Positions 1 through 10,723 of a DNA stretch of 64,000 nucleotides are shown piece by piece. A model generated the notes under the pieces. The model was given only the letters and a program-made list of their open reading frames with translations, made no database searches and was not told the origin of the DNA. The DNA is from Sporothrix humicola (lineage: Eukaryota; Ascomycota; Sordariomycetes; Ophiostomatales; Ophiostomataceae): positions 496,001 to 560,000 of the forward strand of contig WNYE01000005.1 in assembly GCA_021396245.1 (NCBI GenBank). The letters run 5' to 3'. The translations under genes were made by a program, and so were the position numbers. Positions within the stretch are counted from its first letter, which is position 1. Each line of letters opens with the position of its first letter.

Positions 1-1504
1 AGCGCACCCGGCCCCTTTTGCACCTTCCTCTCGCTCATCTCCCTTCTTTCCTCCCAAAGCTTTAGCGTAGTCGGGGTCCCATAGCATTGCGTTGCTGCCC
101 TGACTCGCCTTGTCGAGCCTTCCGCCGCCCCCTGAAGCGGCCCCCGAAATCTGTTGTAGGGTCACCTCGCCCCTTTCTGCTTTCTACCGGATAGCCCGTC
201 AGGTCGTTCCTTCCCCCATTTCAATACCCATTTTTTTAGAATTGCCCATTTTCTTCGTTTGTCGGCCTGGACACCACCCCATTGAGCACATCCTCCCCGT
301 CGCGCCTGCCCTGTTGGCTGCTACACTACAGGTACCCATAAGTCAGCTTCCCTGTCACTCATCTTTTCCCGCCACCACCCAATAATCTCCTTTCCCTCGC
401 TCTTGCCCACCCCTGTCTCCTCTTTTTCCCTCCGCCGTCCAGTCTACCCCTTCACCTTTCTCCATTCTTTTCCTCTTCCATCCTCTGTTTCCTTCCCTCT
501 GCACTGCTCTTTCCCTCTGGAGTCGTCTCACCTCGCATTCTCGCCCTTCACCACACAACTAACAACCCCAGCACGTATTACCCTCCCTGGCTCTTTCCCC
601 CCAACCTCTTTTCGTCACTAGTCGCATTTCCTCTCTCCTCTCCTCCTTTCCACTCTCGCTCTCTCTCCTTTCGGACCATTTCCTTATTTTATTTCCTTTA
701 GCTTATTTTGGGTCCTCTCTTTCTCGCCCACTCGGTTTTTGCTCCTCCTATCCTTTTCCTCCCCCCTTTTTCCTGATCTCGCCGATTTCGAACCCTTTCA
801 ACATCGCGACATCTCGACCGTTTTTTTTTCCTTTTGCATCTGCGCATCTCGTCACTGTCGAACACATCCCTCTCATTGAGGTATTCTTTTGCTGGACAAT
901 ACATCGACACACGGCCTAATCAACGGGTAAGTTTTGTTTTGGATGCGTTCTGCTCTCATTTCCTCCCTTATTCGCCTCTCGCACTCTCTTTCCGGCTCAA
1001 CGATTTCGACGCGATCAACACATCGAAAAACGCATCGACGACAAGCAATCACTGCCTCGGACGCTCTACATTATATCGCATCCCTTTCTACTCTCTCCGG
1101 ATCGAGCTTTCCATAATTGAATTGAAGCAAGCAAGAACACGACAACGACAACAACCAACTGGCGCTCTCCCCCTATTGTCGAATCTACTATTGTTTTCTT
1201 TGTCCTCGCCAATTGCTCTCTCCGCCAAACGATGCCCGCACACAATCGCCACCCCTATTCCCCATTCTAGCCACCCAGATTTCCACCCTGCGTACCCGAA
1301 CTGAACTGAACCACCGCAACAACACAAAACGATACAAACAAACAATCGGGTTTCCCCAGAAAATGCTAACCACGCTTCAATTGAACAGAATTGCGACTGC
1401 GACCCCGTAATCACGAACAAACGGCCGATTGATCAAATCTTTTCTTCGCCCCCTTTAACGAATCTTTTTTTACGAGCTTTCGTGCGAGACACCAAACAGC
1501 CAAA
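1..1504 (+). promoter_or_regulatory. Promoter and 5' leader of the G-alpha gene
   Basis: This stretch is strongly pyrimidine-rich on the + strand, especially 1-870, as is usual for the start-site region of filamentous fungal genes. No open frame in it resembles a protein. It becomes A/C-rich just before the ATG at 1505, which has an A-rich context typical of fungal starts. A likely leader intron lies inside it and is listed separately. Confidence 0.6.
927..1388 (+). other. Candidate 5' UTR intron of the G-alpha gene
   Basis: A strong donor (CGG|GTAAGT, intron from 927) pairs with a good 3' end near 1388: a GCTAAC branch-point-like site at about 1365-1370, followed 18 bases later by a CAG acceptor ending at 1388. 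Its 462 bp is long beside the coding introns here, but leader introns in fungi are often longer. Splicing it would remove several upstream ATGs. It is inferred from consensus only. Confidence 0.45.
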
Positions 1505-2761
1505 ATGGGTTGCGGAATGAGCGTGGAGGAGAAGGAGGGCAAGGCCCGGAACGAGGAGATCGAGAACCAGCTGAAGCGCGACAGAATGCAGCAGCGCAAC
1601 GAGATCAAGATGCTGCTTCTGGGTATGTTGATGCACATCCCCTGATTCAATCCAAGCAAAGGAAACGCGAAACGGGGAGAACGAAATCTAACAAATGTAT
1701 ACAGGTGCTGGTGAATCTGGAAAGTCCACCATTCTGAAGCAGATGAAACTGATTCACGAGGGCGGCTACTCACGCGACGAGCGCGAGTCGTTCAAGGAAA
1801 TCATCTACAGCAACACCGTCCAGTCCATGCGCGTCATCCTCGAGGCCATGGAGTCGCTCGAGCTGCCGCTTGAGGACCAGCGCATGGAGTACCACGTCCA
1901 GACCATCTTCATGCAGCCCGCCCAGATCGAGGGCGAGGTTCTGCCGCCTGAGGTCGGCAACGCCATCGAGGCTCTGTGGAAGGACCGTGGTGTCCAGGAG
2001 TGCTTCAAGCGCTCGCGCGAGTACCAGCTCAACGATTCGGCCAGATAGTGAGTTCACTTCCCACATGTGAATCTTGTTGACCTCCCACTAACAAAACAGT
2101 TACTTCGATAACATCGCACGCATTGCTGCCCCCGATTACATGCCCGACGACCAGGATGTTCTGCGGTCGCGTGTCAAGACGACCGGTATCACCGAGACCA
2201 CCTTCATTATTGGCGACCTCACCTACCGGATGTTCGACGTCGGTGGCCAGCGTTCGGAGCGTAAGAAGTGGATCCACTGCTTCGAGAACGTCACGACGAT
2301 TCTGTTCCTTGTCGCCATCTCCGAGTACGACCAGCTCCTGTTCGAGGACGAGACGGTCAACCGTATGCAGGAGGCGCTTACCCTGTTCGACTCCATCTGC
2401 AACTCGCGGTGGTTCATCAAGACGTCTATCATTCTCTTCCTGAACAAGATCGATCGGTTTAAGGAGAAGCTGCCGATCTCGCCCATGAAGAACTACTTCC
2501 CCGACTACGAGGGTGGTGACGACTACGCCGCAGCCTGCGACTACATCCTGAACCGCTTCGTCAACCTGAACCAGCACGAGAGCAAGCAGATCTACACTCA
2601 CTTCACGTGTGCCACCGACACAACACAAATCCGCTTCGTCATGGCGGCTGTCAATGGTACGTCTTTTACACTTACCGCTAACACACATACCCTCCACGTT
2701 ATACTAACAATTTGCAGATATCATCATTCAGGAGAACCTGCGTCTATGTGGTCTCATCTAA
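1505..2761 (+). CDS. gna-1: Heterotrimeric G protein alpha subunit, group I
   Basis: Exons 1505-1622, 1705-2047, 2100-2656 and 2718-2761 join to 353 residues, the usual length of a group I fungal G-alpha. The protein starts MGCGMS, which carries the N-myristoylation glycine (G2) and palmitoylation cysteine (C3). The P-loop GAGESGKST is at residues 40-48; switch II DVGGQ, the NKID guanine motif and TCAT all follow in order. The C-terminus is CGLI, so the ADP-ribosylatable cysteine of Gi-like subunits is present (C350). Family knowledge (GNA-1 of Neurospora, CPG-1 of Cryphonectria, FadA of Aspergillus) gives a membrane-bound GTPase under GPCRs that controls adenylate cyclase, growth, mating and conidiation. 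All three introns have GT..AG ends and are 82, 52 and 61 bp. Identity is very secure; the symbol is by orthology. Confidence 0.97.
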
Positions 2762-4190
2762 GCACATCAGCGTCTACTTGCTTTTTTCCTTTGTCGATTC
2801 CAACAGTCCTATATACCCGAACGATGGTGCACGAAACGAGATTTTGCTGTTCGAGCTAAGGGTGCTGCATGCTGATGCAAGCATGCACCCCGACGACACG
2901 ACACAACTTTACGGTTTCTTTACTCCTCTCTATTGTCGCTCTCGAATCGAATAATACCGAAACGTGAATGACGCCTCACCGACCACACGTTGCGCTCTAG
3001 TTGTTCTACTACCGCCAAATTCCCTCATCGATCTTACGACAACAAGCTTTGAACGTCTTTTATTATTATCTACTATTTCCCTTTCATTTTGTTGTTCATT
3101 TTCTCATTTCTCATATTCTTTTTTTTTTCGTTTACATGTTATACTCTAGTACCTTTTTCTCTTTTAACTCTGGCGATCTTTGGTTCTATTTACTCTGTTG
3201 TTTTATTTTTTTGCTATTTTCCCACACCTTCTTTTGGTCTTGTTTTCGTGCTTTTTTCAGGTTCGGGTGTCCCGACGGAACCTGGGTTGTGGGAGAAAGG
3301 GGCGGGCGGGCGGTTGATTGATTGACTAGACTACCGCGACGGCATTCGAAGTGCAACAGGAGATAAGAGGAGGGGAGACGGAAGAGAAGATTGGACGGGG
3401 AGGCTGAGAGTGCCGCCGCAGAATGCCACATTTGGGTGCAACAGTCCTGTCTAACTGTACTACAAAAAACAAAAGAGTTTCCTTGATCTTTTCCGAGGGA
3501 GTGAGAATTGGGCTGAAGGGTGCGGGCCAGGCACTCAAGTTGTTTGTCAGAGCCTCGTCTATTTCTTCCACCTTTCCTCCCTCTTGTCCTATTTCCTTTT
3601 ATCCTTTCCCTACTTTCTTTGTTCATTATTTCTTCTCTCTCATTTTTCTCGCATTATTAGGCTGCAAAATGGGCAGGGGAAGGCTCGATATCTTGTTTAA
3701 TTATGACAGTTATTTTTTTAAACCATGCCTGGATCTTTATTGTGTGTGATGTGATGTGATGTGACATGGCCGATTTGACATTGCTTAACAGAGCATTGTT
3801 AATACCAGCGAATCAATGGCGGACGAACGTCGGACGAGGCTGGCCGAACAGGTATTTTTATGTGAGACAACGGTGGCGATATTCAAGCCAAGTCCAAGTA
3901 ATTTCGTTTCAAAAGCCTTGCTCATGTGTATAGTCTATTCGAGGTAGATAGTAGAGAATAGCTCCAAGTCTCTCCTTTTGTTTCTGGATATCATGAAAAA
4001 TCCTGTCCCGTTCAGGGCTCCCTGGGTGTTGTCCCAAATAATAAACTCCATGTAAAATCAGACCCCAGCCCATATAATAATATAATACCCCGTATCCCCA
4101 TAATAAAAACACGCTGTCCAATCTGTGCTTCCTAGCTCGTTCTATACATTTTTTTTTTGTGTCAATATGCCGTTCTTCGGCGTCTAATCC
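2762..4190. other. Convergent 3' flank between the G-alpha and DUF3716-like genes
   Basis: No coding signal is seen. The first kilobase is T-rich on the + strand and probably holds the G-alpha 3' UTR. A short GTGAT tandem (four near-copies, 3746-3765) is present. Bases around 4070-4105 are AT-rich, consistent with 3'-end signals of the gene on the - strand. Confidence 0.5.
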
Positions 4191-6203
4191 CTACTCTGCC
4201 AGTCCAGATGCAGCACCATCCTTATTGGCAGCAGCATCATCTTTGCCGGCGGTTGGACCGGAGGAGGCAACATCTCCTGCCACTGCTGTTGGCGTTGCAG
4301 CTGCTGCCCCCTCTCCGTAGCGAACAATCGCCAGGGCCAGCTGTTTAGCTGCAATCTCGACGAGCATCAGGTCACGGCCCCGCTGGTCGGCATTGCGGAC
4401 TTCAGCCAGAGCCTGGTTGATAACGAGGCTGACGAGCGGTGTTGGGTCGGAAGACGTGCCGGCAGCAGCAGACGGGTCACTTCGACTGCCGCCCAGAAGC
4501 GCGGAAACCAAGTCGAGGTTGAGTGGTGAGGCGGTCGGACTACCATTAAAAGTGACGCTGTTACTGCCGACTCCATTCGTCGCCGCCACACCAGGGAAGT
4601 GGCCGCCGTTACTTAACTGCTGAACTGCCACAGCGGCAGCGGCTGCAGCAGCGGCGGCCTGTTGTGCAGAAGACGATGTGGGTGGAGTGGCCGAGGAAGG
4701 GGAGAGCGTGTGCTGCTGCTGGTGTTGATGTTGATGCTGTTGCGCAAAGTGATGGTGTACACTTGCGCCAGCACTCAACGGGGACCCCATCGTATACGTC
4801 CCGGCGGCTGCTGCCAGTTGCGGGTCCAGCGTAGAAGGCACAGTCACCGGCACGGGCACACTCGTTGATGGTGAAGGCACGCCGAGCGACTGCCGCCCAT
4901 GGATCATTGGCGTGTTTTTAGTTTCTACAGGTTAGTGGTTAGCAAACATCTTAAAAAAAAAGTAGAGGAGCGTGGGAGACCTACCATGGAATGAGCACCG
5001 CGCGCCCGAGGCGTTGAACCAGCAGTTGGCGCAGCTGCCGCACATTTGGCCGTCAACAACAACACAGGCGGTCCAGGGCCCGTGGCCCTTGTGGCAGTTT
5101 TTGCAGGGCACGGCGACCTCGGCGCCGGCAATGTGGGCAAAGAGCGCTTCGACGTTGCTGCGGCGGCCCAGGTTGAGCTGCTGGTCGGGCCGGCGCTGCT
5201 GGGCAGGCCGCAGTCCTGGCTCGCGCGACAGGCGTTTGGCGAGCGCGCTTTCAACGACCAGATGGTTGTAGCCCGAGTCGTGGGCCATGTCGGCCGTGCT
5301 TGTCGATGCGGGTGCAGAATCGTCCTTTGGCGGCTCGGTCGAATGTTCTGGCGCCGGCTGTGCATCTACAACTCCATCCGTCGGCTGCTGCTGTGCCTCG
5401 TCCATTTGCGCTTCCGGAACGGCATGTTCTGGCTGTCTGTAGTCGGGCGTTTCAGTGGCATCGAGATGGTGGTCAATGGCATGGTTATGGTTATGGCCAG
5501 TGGTCGCCAGGTGCGATGCCGACGCAACTGCTGCTGCTGCTGCTGCCGCCGCCGCTGCCGCCGACAGATCCATGTCAATCCCATGACTATGGTCATTTCC
5601 ACTTCCATGCCCATTTGACGAAGCTTGCGCCGCAGCTTGCCTTGCGCCGTTCTCTTCTGTGTAGCTGTTGACGGCGTCGCCGACCATCTCGCTCATCTCT
5701 GCCTCGTTGATATGGCCAGACTGCTCAGTATTGGTTCCGCCTTCTTCTTCCCCATGCAATTCGAGCATTTCGCTGTCCACGACTTCTTGGTCGGGTTTGC
5801 CACTGCTCGGATCAGGGTTGTTGGTATGCGCCGGCTCCTGCCCTTCTTGACCTTCCTCTCCGTCCTGTCCGTGGCCGTGTTCGCCTTGCGCATTGTAGTA
5901 TTGCCCGTCTTGTTCTTGTATTAATGACTGCGCCTGTTCTGGAGAGAGGTTGTCTGTAGTTTCGGCCGATGTCGAGGTCGTCGCATTCGCATGCCCAAAG
6001 TCTTGTTGTTGATTCGTCTGCTCCTCCTGCTCGGCCAATGCCTGCTCAATGGCCAATTGCCGGCCCGTCGCAGCCCCCGATGCGCCAGAGGCACTACCTC
6101 CACTGCTCCCGCTTCCATTGGCCGTTCGTCTCGTTGCCGGCGCCGGCGGTTTTGTGACTTTGTTCGGACGACTGCCGCGCGGGAAGCGGATGATGCCCGT
6201 CAT
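4191..6203 (-). CDS. Cysteine-rich DUF3716-like protein with low-complexity flanks
   Basis: Two exons, 6203-4985 and 4924-4191, are joined through a 60-bp intron that splits the codon of E407, giving 650 residues. The open frame runs upstream to a TTG at 6305, but the first ATG is at 6203 and was used. Residues 367-406 hold the only ordered-looking part, with seven cysteines: CKNC, a GHGPW stretch, then C380, C388, C391, C394 and C403. This pattern fits the fungal DUF3716 family, probably a metal-binding module, of unknown function. The rest is disordered: acidic and Q/E-rich N-terminal half, a run of 11 alanines, H/Q-rich segments, and a C-terminal 244 residues rich in A, S, T, Q and P. No signal peptide or membrane segment is seen from this start. 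A nuclear or regulatory role is only a guess. Confidence 0.8.
4702..4745 (-). repeat. Triplet repeat encoding an H/Q tract
   Basis: Alternating CAG/CAT/CAA-type triplets on the coding strand encode an interrupted His-Gln tract (QHQHQHQQQH-like) in the C-terminal part of the DUF3716-like protein. Such tracts often vary in length between strains. Confidence 0.6.
5525..5568 (-). repeat. GCN repeat encoding poly-alanine
   Basis: The + strand shows CTG/CCG-type triplets that read on the - strand as a run of 11 alanine codons (GCA then GCG/GCC types) in the DUF3716-like protein, after an MDLS segment. The mixed codons suggest the tract is fairly stable. Confidence 0.6.
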
Positions 6204-6981
6204 GACGTTTGGCTGGCGGCGATCAAAAAGAAAGAGCCATAAATATAAGAGGAAATGTAGGCAAAAGAGAACGCACGCTGTGCGCAAAACCGCAAACAAT
6301 CGCAAATGCAGGGGGTTGTGACGTTAATGTTCAAGGTCGGAAGTCGCTGTCGTCGCGATGTAGAAGGAGCAGGGAAGTGGCAAGCAGCTGGTGTCAGCTG
6401 GCCGCTCTTTTGGGTAAGGAAGCGAGGGAAGCAGTCGGCAAAAGGGCGGAGTCTGCGACTACAAAGAACGAGTTGGGACGGAAGGAACTGACAAAGGCGG
6501 AAAGCACGCTGGAAGACGCGCCTGCCAGGGCTGATTCGCCAATGGCTCGCAGGCCTGTAATCTGCAAGCGTGACTGTAGCGGGTGGGTCATGTGCGCCAA
6601 CCAGCTTGCGAGCTCCTGCCGACTTGGACTCGAAGCACCTGGCTTTACCGTTGTTGTTCTCTTCTTCCTGCCTCGACTCCTCACGAAAACGAGCACCTTC
6701 CGACACAGCTCTCTGCCACGGTAAACAACGAGAATCGACAATCGAGTCACAATTCGAGTCACACTTTAACATCCACAACCTCGGTTCACAACTGTCACGT
6801 CATTCGAGAACAGCCCTACGAAGAAGCACCACAATTGCCAAATCAACAAATCGTTTTTTAAACTATACAAATCGCTATACATGCAGCTCTATTTACCGAA
6901 CCGGATCGTCCGAGTCCGAGACCGAATCTTCCTTGATTTTATTCGATTTTCCTCCCTTCTTCCGTCTTTTTTACCGTCCCT
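6204..6981 (-). promoter_or_regulatory. Upstream region of the DUF3716-like gene and 3' flank of cdc123
   Basis: This 778-bp spacer lies between two genes on the - strand. Its left part must hold the promoter and leader of the DUF3716-like gene, its right part the 3' UTR of cdc123. The open frames here begin with non-ATG codons or have no protein-like composition. No specific binding site could be assigned. Confidence 0.45.
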
Positions 6982-8328
6982 CTATTGTCTCTCCCGACTT
7001 TGGACAATCTCCTGCCACTGCTGTGCAAACTCGCGCAGACCGCCCTCACCGGCCATGCTCGCGTCCACGACCTCCTTGGGCAGCTTGTGCGCCGAGTAGG
7101 GCGCCGAGCTAAAGTTCATGGCGGCCGGGTCGTCCTTGTCGACAAGCCGCAGCTCGGTCGGGTAGTCGTCCTCGCTATCGTCGTCACTCTCGACGTCCTC
7201 TTCGTCTTCAGCAGCCTCGCCGCTCACGCCATCACCGCCATCCTGGTTCTCGTCAGCGACACCGCTGTCGCCGACAATGCCCAAGAAAGGCGTTGGGATC
7301 TTGAGCTCGAGCAGCTCTTTCCAGTCAAACAACAGAGTATCTGTCCGAGGTGCCCAGGGGTTGATGTCGATCAGCCGGGCGTACGACAGCCGGCCGTGCG
7401 GGTTGACATCGTCCTCGTTGTCGCCGACATCGTGTTGGCCGCCCTGCTTCTCCGGGATATAAATGTCAAAGGCAAAGTTGCCCGAGGGGAAGGTGAACTG
7501 CAGCTTGCTGTGGAAGAGCGTTTTTGTGCGCTCAATGATCGTCTCTCTGAGCCCCTCGAGGTAAGGATAGTACTTGAGGTCGCGCGGCGTGATGGCGACG
7601 AGGTTGCGCTGCTTGACAAAACACCGGAACTCAAGCGCCGTGTGAATGTCAAAGTATGCCCGCAGCACCAGCACGGGGTTGAATCCCAGAGGGGACGAGG
7701 AGGGCTTTGTCGATTCTGTCGCAGGAGTCGTCCCGTCAAACGCATGCTCCAAGTCGTGGCTGACAAAGTTGGAGCTCTTGAGCATGAAATAAATATCGTC
7801 CGGCGTCCGGCACCGCATCGTGTTCTTCTGCTCCATCAGCTCGGCCGCGTCCTTGGGCGCGCTCCAGTTGAGCTTGGGCGCCACCACGCCGCCCAGCGCT
7901 GCAATCTCGTCCTTGATCCGTTGGTGCAGTTCGGGGAAGCGCTTGTTGGGCGGGAGGCGCACAACGGGCGGCGCATCGTCTTCGTCGTCGTCGCTCTCAT
8001 TGTCCAAGAACACGTCGTACTTGGCCTCGTCGGCCGACTTGTGGTGTCTCATTGTGGGATTCGACGGCTCCCAGTCGTCGTCGTCATCCTCGTCGTCCTT
8101 CTTTGCGCCATGGCTCTCGTCGCTCAGGATAATGCTGTCTTCGCGGAGGTACTCGATAAACTCGGCCGGCAGCGGAATGATGCGCGACTTGATGCACACC
8201 TTGCGGTACTTGGGGAACCAGTAGTCGTAGGAGCAGTACAGAATGTGGTCGCGACCGACGGGAGGAAATGTGATTTCTTCGGCAGAGTCGCCGGTCGGAG
8301 GCGGTTGTGTTGAGTGGAATTCTGGCAT
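6982..8328 (-). CDS. cdc123: Cdc123/D123 family eIF2 assembly factor
   Basis: A single-exon gene of 448 residues. The frame continues to a TTG at 8355, but the first ATG is at 8328 and gives the family-typical start (MPEFHSTQ...). Family blocks are clear: CSYDYWFPKYRKV with IKSRIIPLP and FIEYL near the N-terminus, a central FEFRCFVKQ-type block (here ALEFRCFVKQRNLVAITPRDL), and ARLIDINPW near residue 321. In the ATP-grasp fold of this family the D321/N323 region binds ATP-Mg. Cdc123 is a cytoplasmic chaperone that binds eIF2-gamma and promotes assembly of the eIF2 complex, so it is needed for translation initiation and the G1/S transition. There are two acidic stretches (after residue 70 and near 390-410). 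It shares a 554-bp divergent spacer with cwc21. Confidence 0.95.
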   Translation of the reverse strand: MPEFHSTQPPPTGDSAEEITFPPVGRDHILYCSYDYWFPKYRKVCIKSRIIPLPAEFIEYLREDSIILSDESHGAKKDDEDDDDDWEPSNPTMRHHKSADEAKYDVFLDNESDDDEDDAPPVVRLPPNKRFPELHQRIKDEIAALGGVVAPKLNWSAPKDAAELMEQKNTMRCRTPDDIYFMLKSSNFVSHDLEHAFDGTTPATESTKPSSSPLGFNPVLVLRAYFDIHTALEFRCFVKQRNLVAITPRDLKYYPYLEGLRETIIERTKTLFHSKLQFTFPSGNFAFDIYIPEKQGGQHDVGDNEDDVNPHGRLSYARLIDINPWAPRTDTLLFDWKELLELKIPTPFLGIVGDSGVADENQDGGDGVSGEAAEDEEDVESDDDSEDDYPTELRLVDKDDPAAMNFSSAPYSAHKLPKEVVDASMAGEGGLREFAQQWQEIVQSRERQ

Positions 8329-8882
8329 TGTGTGTAAAGTGTCGCCGTAGATCAACGTAAAACAACGTAGAAGTTGTCGTAAGAATGCGGTAAATATGTT
8401 GCAAAAAGCAAGATCTCCAAGATCAAAACGTTGCTGGACATGAATATAAAGTCATTCTGGCAGTCCTCGAATAACTTAGCTCTCTTTACTAAAGAGGGGC
8501 GAAAATTGTGAGTCAACCCCACTGACTCTCCTGACTGTTGGCGCATAATGCCCCTGCAACCAGCTGCAGCTACAGGCCCTGCAGGCACCTTCTGTGCCGT
8601 TCTTTGACTCTTCCTTTTCCCTGCCACTACTACCTTTTTCTGCCGCTTCTAACTGGCAGAATGCACCAGAGCCTTGTCGTAGTCGCCACACCGCCTTCCA
8701 AGCTAGACCAGAAGGGAGAAGGAAAGTGCGACCAGACGACAACACAAGCCTAGCAACTGCCAACTGCCAATTTGAGCCTTGCAGCAAACATCACCACTTC
8801 TCCAGCCTCACCCAGGCATCAACCTAGCCTCTGTTTCCTCCTTTCGACTACCCTCATCTCCCTCTCCTCACTTCTCCACACA
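8329..8882. promoter_or_regulatory. Divergent promoter between cdc123 and cwc21
   Basis: This 554-bp spacer separates the two start codons and must hold both promoters. A CCAAT pentamer is at 8767-8771, about 110 bp before the cwc21 ATG. The last 80 bases before that ATG are CT-rich, typical of a fungal leader. No TATA box is obvious. The open frame leading into cwc21 from 8772 starts with TTG and is not taken as coding. Confidence 0.55.
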
Positions 8883-9926
8883 ATGTCCGACAACGTCGGC
8901 CTCTCGACGCCGCGCGGCAGTGGCACCTCCGGCTACGTCCAACGGAACCGCGCCTTTATCCGTCCGCGCGACAATGCCTACGGCGGACCCCACGGCAACA
9001 GCAACCCCCGCGACCTTCTGGCCGCCCAGCAGGCCAGTAGACTCAGACAGCCCGACCAGGGCATCCTCGAACACGACCGCAAACGCGCCATCGAGGTCCA
9101 GGTGTTTGCCCTCCGCGACGAGCTCGAGGAGGAGGGCAAGCTCGACGAAGACGCCATTGACGAGCGCTGCGACGAGCTGAGGAAGAAGTTGACAGAGGAA
9201 CAAAGCGGGGGCGGCAACATTGGCGGCAACAACAATAACGGCAACGGCAACAGACAGCGCTTCAAGTCCCACCAAGTCCACGAGCAGGCGCGCGCCAAGA
9301 TTGTCGAAAGCGAGCGCCTGCGACGCGCCCTGCGCATCAACAAGGACTACCAGGAGGGCGGCCACTGGCGGCGGCAGGAAGAGAAGCAGCAGAAGCGGAA
9401 AGTGGAGGAGGAGGGTGGGCCCGCCAGCGCTCCTACGGACCGAGGATCCAACGACAAGCGCAGACGGCGGTACAGCGACGACTCAGTGGGCAGCCGTGAA
9501 GACGGTCAAGCCGGACGGTCAGGTCGACGTGCATCTCCTCCCATCAAGAGTGTTGAGGATGACAGCACGGAGCGGAGAGCACCGAGAGACTCTGTGAGAG
9601 ATTCTGGGAGAGACAGTGGTCGGGACAAGCCCAGCCGGCGGGACGACTACAGCGACTTGAGCGAGGGCGAAGTGACCGACGACAGCAGGGCAGGACGAGG
9701 CAGAGGCTCAGGCCCCAGTGCAAGACCCGGCTCGTCACGTGGCCGCCCTCCGCCGCGCAACGACAGCCGGTCACGCTCACCGCGGAGCGCGAGTCGCAGT
9801 CCCAGTCGGAGCCCAAATCGCAGCCTCAGTCGCAGCAGAAGCAGAAGCAGAAGCTACGATAGCCGCAGTCCAAGCAGAAGCCGCAGCCCTGTCCGGCGTC
9901 GGAGTCGCAGCGATAGCCGTGATTAG
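8883..9926 (+). CDS. cwc21: Pre-mRNA splicing factor Cwc21 (cwf21 domain, RS-rich tail)
   Basis: A single-exon gene of 347 residues. The N-terminus MSDNVGLSTPRGSGTSGYVQ followed by RNRAFIRPRD is the hallmark of Cwc21/SRRM2 proteins. The cwf21 helical domain is at about residues 60-103 (ILEHDRKRAIEVQVFALRDELEEEGKLDEDAIDERCDELRKKL pattern), which binds Prp8 and Snu114 in the catalytic spliceosome. Yeast Cwc21 is only 135 residues; here a long tail continues with basic, mixed-charge and finally arginine-serine repeats from about residue 290, as in the metazoan SRm300 orthologue. The RS tail is probably phosphorylated and is likely to be disordered. The start at 8883 is set by the conserved N-terminus. 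The gene converges on cdc25. Confidence 0.95.
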   Translation: MSDNVGLSTPRGSGTSGYVQRNRAFIRPRDNAYGGPHGNSNPRDLLAAQQASRLRQPDQGILEHDRKRAIEVQVFALRDELEEEGKLDEDAIDERCDELRKKLTEEQSGGGNIGGNNNNGNGNRQRFKSHQVHEQARAKIVESERLRRALRINKDYQEGGHWRRQEEKQQKRKVEEEGGPASAPTDRGSNDKRRRRYSDDSVGSREDGQAGRSGRRASPPIKSVEDDSTERRAPRDSVRDSGRDSGRDKPSRRDDYSDLSEGEVTDDSRAGRGRGSGPSARPGSSRGRPPPRNDSRSRSPRSASRSPSRSPNRSLSRSRSRSRSYDSRSPSRSRSPVRRRSRSDSRD

Positions 9927-10033
9927 GAAAGGATAGGGATAGCAGTGCTGTTTTGTTCTTTTGTATTGGACTTGGTTGTTTGGTTGATTTAGTTTAATGG
10001 GATTGCAGGCGTATAAAAGGTTGTTTTTGCAGC

Positions 10034-10039
10034 AATAAA
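10034..10039 (+). terminator. Possible polyadenylation hexamer of cwc21
   Basis: AATAAA lies 108 bp after the cwc21 stop codon. Fungal poly(A) signals are degenerate, so this is a plausible but unproven 3'-end element. Confidence 0.35.
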
Positions 10040-10607
10040 CATGGCATTTCGTTCTGGGATTGTGACTACGAGTTTATTTCGTATGCTGCAAAGTACAATT
10101 CATGGAGAAGTAAGAGAAGACTGTAAATTTTGAAATAAAGTAACTCAAATGCTATCCGTCCCAAGTTAGACAAAAAATAAAATAAAAATACCGATACTCC
10201 CATGGAAGAATAAACGTAGATAAATGTGGATAACATCATTTTCATACAGTGAGTAAATAGGGAAGAAATAGACAAGGCAAAGGCCAAGCCATAAGGTATA
10301 AAGGTGAAGAGTGTCAACGTAAAAGTAAATGGGTGAATAGAAGAAAGAAGAGAACAAGAAGAAAAGCCATGTCAAATAAAGAAAATGGTAAAGAAGGAAG
10401 ATACCAAAAATGCAAGAAATAACTTGAGAAATGAAGAGTAAAAGACAAGAGCAAACAAAAACAATCATCCAACTAAATCCTGGTATCGCAAAAACTCTAA
10501 ATGTGTATCAATAAATATAAAGTCATATCTGCACACTCGTATGCGCACATTTCTTCCTCTTATTTTTTTTATCATCTGCTTCATCACCAACGGCACTCGC
10601 TCTCAAC

Positions 10608-10635
10608 AACCAGCAACCAGCAACCAGCAACCAGC
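10608..10635. repeat. Tandem heptamer AACCAGC, four copies
   Basis: Four exact, uninterrupted copies of AACCAGC. On the - strand this is GCTGGTT x4, lying about 90 bp past the cdc25 stop codon and so probably inside its 3' UTR. Confidence 0.7.
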
Positions 10636-10723
10636 TTGTGGTCTTTCTTGGGAAATAAGAGAAAGAACAGAGGATGGGACCCAGAGGACCCAACCATCAG
10701 TGAAAGGCAACGGCTAGATTCCC

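Larger units (their letters stand above)
9927..10723. other. Convergent 3' region of cwc21 and cdc25
   Basis: An AT-rich spacer of 797 bp. It holds an AATAAA hexamer at 10034-10039 that could serve cwc21, then adenine-rich DNA on the + strand. The open frames on the - strand here encode only hydrophobic, F/L/Y-rich nonsense expected from AT-rich DNA. A short heptamer tandem is listed separately. Confidence 0.5.

Noticed and set aside
6204..6305. N-terminal hydrophobic extension of the DUF3716-like protein
   Set aside because: It would look like a membrane anchor, but it has no ATG: the frame begins at a TTG codon. The first ATG at 6203 was used.
10066..10468. Hydrophobic open frames on the - strand
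   Set aside because: They are made of F, L, Y and I as expected from AT-rich 3' flanking DNA between convergent genes, with no real transmembrane topology or family match.
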